From Pseudomonadota bacterium (GTDB lineage: Bacteria; Pseudomonadota; Alphaproteobacteria; Rhizobiales; Kaistiaceae): a stretch of 9,087 nt of DNA. The stretch lies in the NCBI GenBank assembly GCA_023433185.1, contig JAEZEN010000326.1, positions 1-9,087 of the forward strand, in the 5' to 3' direction. Below, piece after piece: positions 7,085 to 9,087 of the stretch. The stretch's first letter is position 1. Each line of letters starts with the position of its first letter. Below the pieces are notes generated by a model. It was not told the DNA's origin, searched no databases, and worked only from the letters and a program-made list of their open reading frames with translations. The position numbers were made by a program, and so were the translations under genes.

Positions 7085-7501
7085 CTACAGGATCGTCTGC
7101 CACGTGCCGCTGCCCTGCCGGCACGCCGTTGCGCGGCCGCTGACCGGCGGACCGCCGTCGATGCTGACGCTATGGGTATAGTCGCGGCAGCTCGCGGCGT
7201 TCACCTGGTACAGCGCGCCCGGCGTCACTTCGCCGCGGCTCCTGCCGTCCTTCCAGGCGACCGGAATTCCGGTCCGCCCGAACTCGAGCGCCCGAATCTC
7301 GGCCTCCGTCGCGCGCTTCTGCGCGGAAACGCTCAATCCCGAGGCCGCAAAGGAGGCAATCGGCGTGCCGTGGGCGTCGCTGTCCGAGACCAGGCCGAGC
7401 GCCTGCGGTGCCGAACCGCTCCCGGAGTTGCCACCCGTGGTGCTGCAACCGGCGAGCATGCCCGCCAGTACCAACAAACCACAAGCCACAGTCAGCCTCA
7501 T
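7085..7501 (-). CDS. Lipoprotein with 17-kDa surface antigen-like C-terminal domain
   Basis: A 138-residue predicted outer-envelope lipoprotein. The lipobox LAGC gives acylated Cys19 after a hydrophobic signal sequence (MRLTVACGLLVLAGM). A Gly/Ser-rich linker follows. The C-terminal half, with RALEFGRTGIPVAWKDGRS, GEVTPGALYQ, CRDYTHSVSIDGG and RATACRQGSGTW, fits the C-terminal domain of RT0821/Lpp0805-type (rickettsial 17-kDa antigen-like) surface proteins, where an ALE/W/CR-Y/ACR-GxW pattern recurs. Function in these proteins is unknown. ATG 7501 is chosen over TTG 7528 because GGAGGG sits six bases upstream and the shorter form starts directly with a signal peptide. It lies between the sensor kinase and ccmI on the same strand, with about 90 and 75 bp gaps, so it is probably its own transcription unit or weakly linked. 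Confidence 0.85.
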   Translation of the reverse strand: MRLTVACGLLVLAGMLAGCSTTGGNSGSGSAPQALGLVSDSDAHGTPIASFAASGLSVSAQKRATEAEIRALEFGRTGIPVAWKDGRSRGEVTPGALYQVNAASCRDYTHSVSIDGGPPVSGRATACRQGSGTWQTIL

Positions 7502-7539
7502 CCGGCGCCCTCCGGCGAAAACGCTCAATTCAACGCCGC

Positions 7540-7549
7540 CACGATATCA
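7540..7549. promoter_or_regulatory. Extra copy of the antitoxin-operator decamer upstream of the lipoprotein
   Basis: CACGATATCA occurs here exactly as at 1546-1555 and 1557-1566. It is single and lies 39-48 bp before the lipoprotein ATG, where a promoter would be expected. A 10-base word has little chance of reappearing in 9 kb, yet the core GATATC is a simple palindrome found elsewhere in the window, so a regulatory role is only a hypothesis. Confidence 0.3.
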
Positions 7550-7592
7550 CAGCTACAATGGCGGAAATTAGGATTTCGTGATCACGGATCGT

Positions 7593-8906
7593 TCACGCCG
7601 CCGGCAACGACACCTCGGCGCGCAATCCGCCCGATGGCGCCCGATCGAGGCGGAACGTGCCGCCATAGAGGCCGACGAGTTCGGTGACGATCGACAGGCC
7701 GAGGCCCGAGCCGGGCTTGGTCTCGTCTAGACGCCTGCCTCGCCGGGCGGCCTCGGCGCGCTCCGATTCGGCCAGGCCGGGGCCGTCGTCGTCGATCGAG
7801 ATGGTGATCGACCCGGCGCGCCCGTCGTCGGGCGGCGGCGCGTAGGCGACGGCGACCGTCACCTCGCTCCGGGCCCATTTGCAGGCATTGTCGACGAGAT
7901 TTCCGATGATTTCCTCAAGGTCCTGCCGCTCGCCGCGGAACTGCGCGCCGGCGGCGACCTCCTCGCCGATGTCGAGCTTTCGATCCTCGTGGATGCGCGC
8001 CATGGCGCGAACGATGCTGTCGACCACCGGCTCGACCTCGGTGACGGCGCCGATGACCTGCGCCCGTGCCGCGATCCGGGCGCGCTCCAGATAGTGGTTG
8101 ACCTGGGTCCGCATCAGTTCCGCCTGCTCGGCCACCTTCGTCGCGAGGGGGCCGCTCGCGGCCCGTGCCTCGTTGGTGATGACGCTGAGCGGGGTCTTGA
8201 GCGCGTGCGCGAGATTGCCGACCTGGGTGCGGGCGCGCTCGATGATCTGCTGGTTCGATTCGAGGAGGGCGTTGAGCTCGTGGGCCAACGGCTCGATCTC
8301 GGCGGGAAACGGCCCCTCGAACCGCGTCTCTTTCCCGCTCCGCAGTGCCGCAAGGCCGCGCCGGACATTGTCGAGGGGGCGCAGCCCCCAGCGGATCTGG
8401 AACAGCGTCGCGATGACCAGGCCGATGCCGAATGTGGCAAGCGTCAGCGCGACGCTCCAGCGGAAGGCGGCGATCTGCACAGCAAGGTCGCCAGCGTCGC
8501 CCGCGACCAGCACTTCGTAGCGATGGTCCGGACTGAAATCGACGGTCTGCGACAGGACCCGGAGGGACTGCTCGGCGGGTCCGGCAAGGTCTCCCGAGAT
8601 CACGCCGTCGCGATTCTGGGCGTCGAAGACCTTGGCGATGTCCAGAGTGTCGGCGAAGAGGGAGCCGGAACTGATGAGCACCGGCCCGCCCCGGGGCTCG
8701 CGCACCTGCCAGTACCAGCCCGAGTAGGTGAGCTCGAAGCGGGGCTCGCCGAGATTCCCGGGGTCGGCCGCGGCCGGCGGGTCCTGCTGCGCGAGGGCGC
8801 CGATCAAGGTGCGGAGGTAGACGTTGAGACGCTCATCGAAGGCGTCCTCGACCGTGCGTGTGTAGAGCGAGGTGAGAATGAATCCGGCGGCGACCAGCGC
8901 GACCAC
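7593..8906 (-). CDS. PhoQ/FeuQ-like sensor histidine kinase, N-terminus disrupted
   Basis: An inner-membrane sensor kinase that autophosphorylates on His and passes phosphate to the response regulator encoded just upstream. The intact frame from GTG 8906 gives 437 residues: remains of the first membrane helix, a periplasmic sensor region (about 16-150), a second membrane helix (about 151-170), a HAMP-like linker with IRWGLRPLDNVRRGL, the phosphoacceptor motif NLAHALKTPLSV with His234, N-box NLVDNACKWA (337-346), G1 box DDDGPGL (372-378) and G2 box GSGLGLSIV (399-407). HALKTP is PhoQ-like. Upstream in the same frame, LAFRLVSASALWSV looks like genuine kinase sequence, and ATG at 8960 reads Met-Arg-Arg-Asn then TAG (8948-8946). 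GTG 8906 falls inside the first membrane helix and has no proper ribosome-binding site. The gene is therefore either restarted, read through, mis-sequenced or decaying. Confidence 0.85.
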   Translation of the reverse strand: MVALVAAGFILTSLYTRTVEDAFDERLNVYLRTLIGALAQQDPPAAADPGNLGEPRFELTYSGWYWQVREPRGGPVLISSGSLFADTLDIAKVFDAQNRDGVISGDLAGPAEQSLRVLSQTVDFSPDHRYEVLVAGDAGDLAVQIAAFRWSVALTLATFGIGLVIATLFQIRWGLRPLDNVRRGLAALRSGKETRFEGPFPAEIEPLAHELNALLESNQQIIERARTQVGNLAHALKTPLSVITNEARAASGPLATKVAEQAELMRTQVNHYLERARIAARAQVIGAVTEVEPVVDSIVRAMARIHEDRKLDIGEEVAAGAQFRGERQDLEEIIGNLVDNACKWARSEVTVAVAYAPPPDDGRAGSITISIDDDGPGLAESERAEAARRGRRLDETKPGSGLGLSIVTELVGLYGGTFRLDRAPSGGLRAEVSLPAA

Positions 8907-9087
8907 GCTCCACAGGGCCGAGGCCGAGACGAGGCGGAAGGCGAGCTAATTGCGCCGCATAATTGCGGCGCCACGATCCGATATCCGAGGCCGCGCACCG
9001 TCTCGATGAGATCGGTCGAGACCTTCTTGCGCAGCCGCCCGACGAACACCTCGATCGTGTTGGAGTCGCGGTCGAAGTCCTGGTCGT
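8804..9087 (-). CDS. OmpR/PhoP-type response regulator, C-terminal end (cut by window edge; stop unusually late)
   Basis: Only the end of the DNA-binding domain is visible. DRDSNTIEVFVGRLRKK and DLIETVRGLGYRIVAP are the recognition-helix and wing signatures of OmpR/PhoP winged-helix regulators, which bind promoter repeats after phosphorylation. The gene immediately precedes the sensor kinase on the same strand, as is usual for such pairs. Regulators of this family normally stop within a few residues of GLGYRIVAP, about 8963 here. Instead this frame stays open for 52 more codons, to TGA at 8806-8804, overlapping the kinase gene. The added tail is Ser/Arg/Pro-rich and looks like out-of-frame kinase sequence, not a domain. 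A mutation or sequence error at the junction is the simplest explanation; for example TTA at 8962-8960 would be a TAA stop after one base change. Confidence 0.82.
   Translation of the reverse strand, partial: DQDFDRDSNTIEVFVGRLRKKVSTDLIETVRGLGYRIVAPQLCGAISSPSASSRPRPCGAWSRWSPPDSFSPRSTHARSRTPSMSVSTSTSAP
8946..8972 (-). repeat. 13-bp tandem repeat and hairpin over the kinase start codon
   Basis: Two adjacent 13-bp copies (8947-8959 and 8960-8972, each beginning TAATTGCG on the plus strand) agree at 11 of 13 positions. The same DNA makes a perfect inverted repeat: GCGCCGCA (8952-8959) and TGCGGCGC (8964-8971) around TAAT. On the mRNA the stem-loop encloses the kinase AUG at 8960-8958, and the in-frame amber at 8948-8946 lies just downstream. 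Both structures are read directly; any control of translation is inferred. Confidence 0.65.

Noticed and set aside
5894..7687. A 597-codon plus-strand frame opposite ccmI and the lipoprotein
   Set aside because: No recognisable domain; composition is that of an antisense shadow, and the minus-strand genes explain the region.
8804..8960. Programmed frameshifting to make a regulator-kinase fusion
   Set aside because: The regulator and kinase frames overlap in a way that would permit a -1 shift, but I see no convincing slippery heptamer followed by a downstream structure; mutation or restart is simpler.

Overview
The window is high-GC DNA (roughly two-thirds G+C by eye). The GyrA protein, the CcmI-E-F-H (CycHJKL) cytochrome c maturation cluster and the PhoP/PhoQ-like two-component pair all have an alphaproteobacterial character, most likely Hyphomicrobiales (rhizobia-like). 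Species cannot be named from the sequence alone. Most of the window is ordinary core-genome content, with a small toxin-antitoxin module as the accessory element.

Layout, left to right. (1) 1-1375, minus strand: the N-terminal half of gyrA, cut by the window edge. (2) About 200 bp of intergenic DNA, then a plus-strand block: a FitA-like ribbon-helix-helix antitoxin (1578-1808) overlapping a VapC-type PIN toxin (1808-2206), then a small DUF2892/YgaP-like membrane protein (2277-2498) and a strong hairpin terminator (2526-2553). (3) From here everything is on the minus strand: a GlsB/YeaQ-type membrane protein (2570-2851), and the System I haem-ligation operon, read ccmI (7009-5891), ccmE (5894-5409), ccmF (5402-3420), ccmH (3420-2938), with overlapping or nearly abutting genes. 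(4) Upstream of ccmI lie a lipoprotein with a 17-kDa-surface-antigen-like C-terminal domain (7501-7085), a PhoQ/FeuQ-like sensor kinase (8906-7593 as an intact frame) and the C-terminal end of its OmpR-type response regulator (from 9087).

How the genes work together: CcmE carries haem as a covalent chaperone, CcmF passes it on, CcmH reduces apocytochrome thiols and CcmI holds the apocytochrome, so the operon attaches haem c in the periplasm. A good FixK/FNR-like box (7046-7059) sits where it could drive ccmI under low oxygen. The response regulator/kinase pair and the lipoprotein suggest an envelope-sensing neighbourhood, but no direct link to the ccm genes is visible.

The points most worth a second look are: a damaged response-regulator/kinase junction (in-frame amber at codon 5 of the likely kinase start, no stop at the usual end of the regulator, and a 13-bp tandem repeat forming a hairpin over the kinase AUG); a diverged in-frame 79-codon-spaced repeat inside GyrA; Gln in place of the quinolone-determining Ser83 of GyrA; and a 10-bp element repeated twice, 11 bp apart, before the antitoxin and found once more upstream of the lipoprotein. 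I found no convincing wholly new system.
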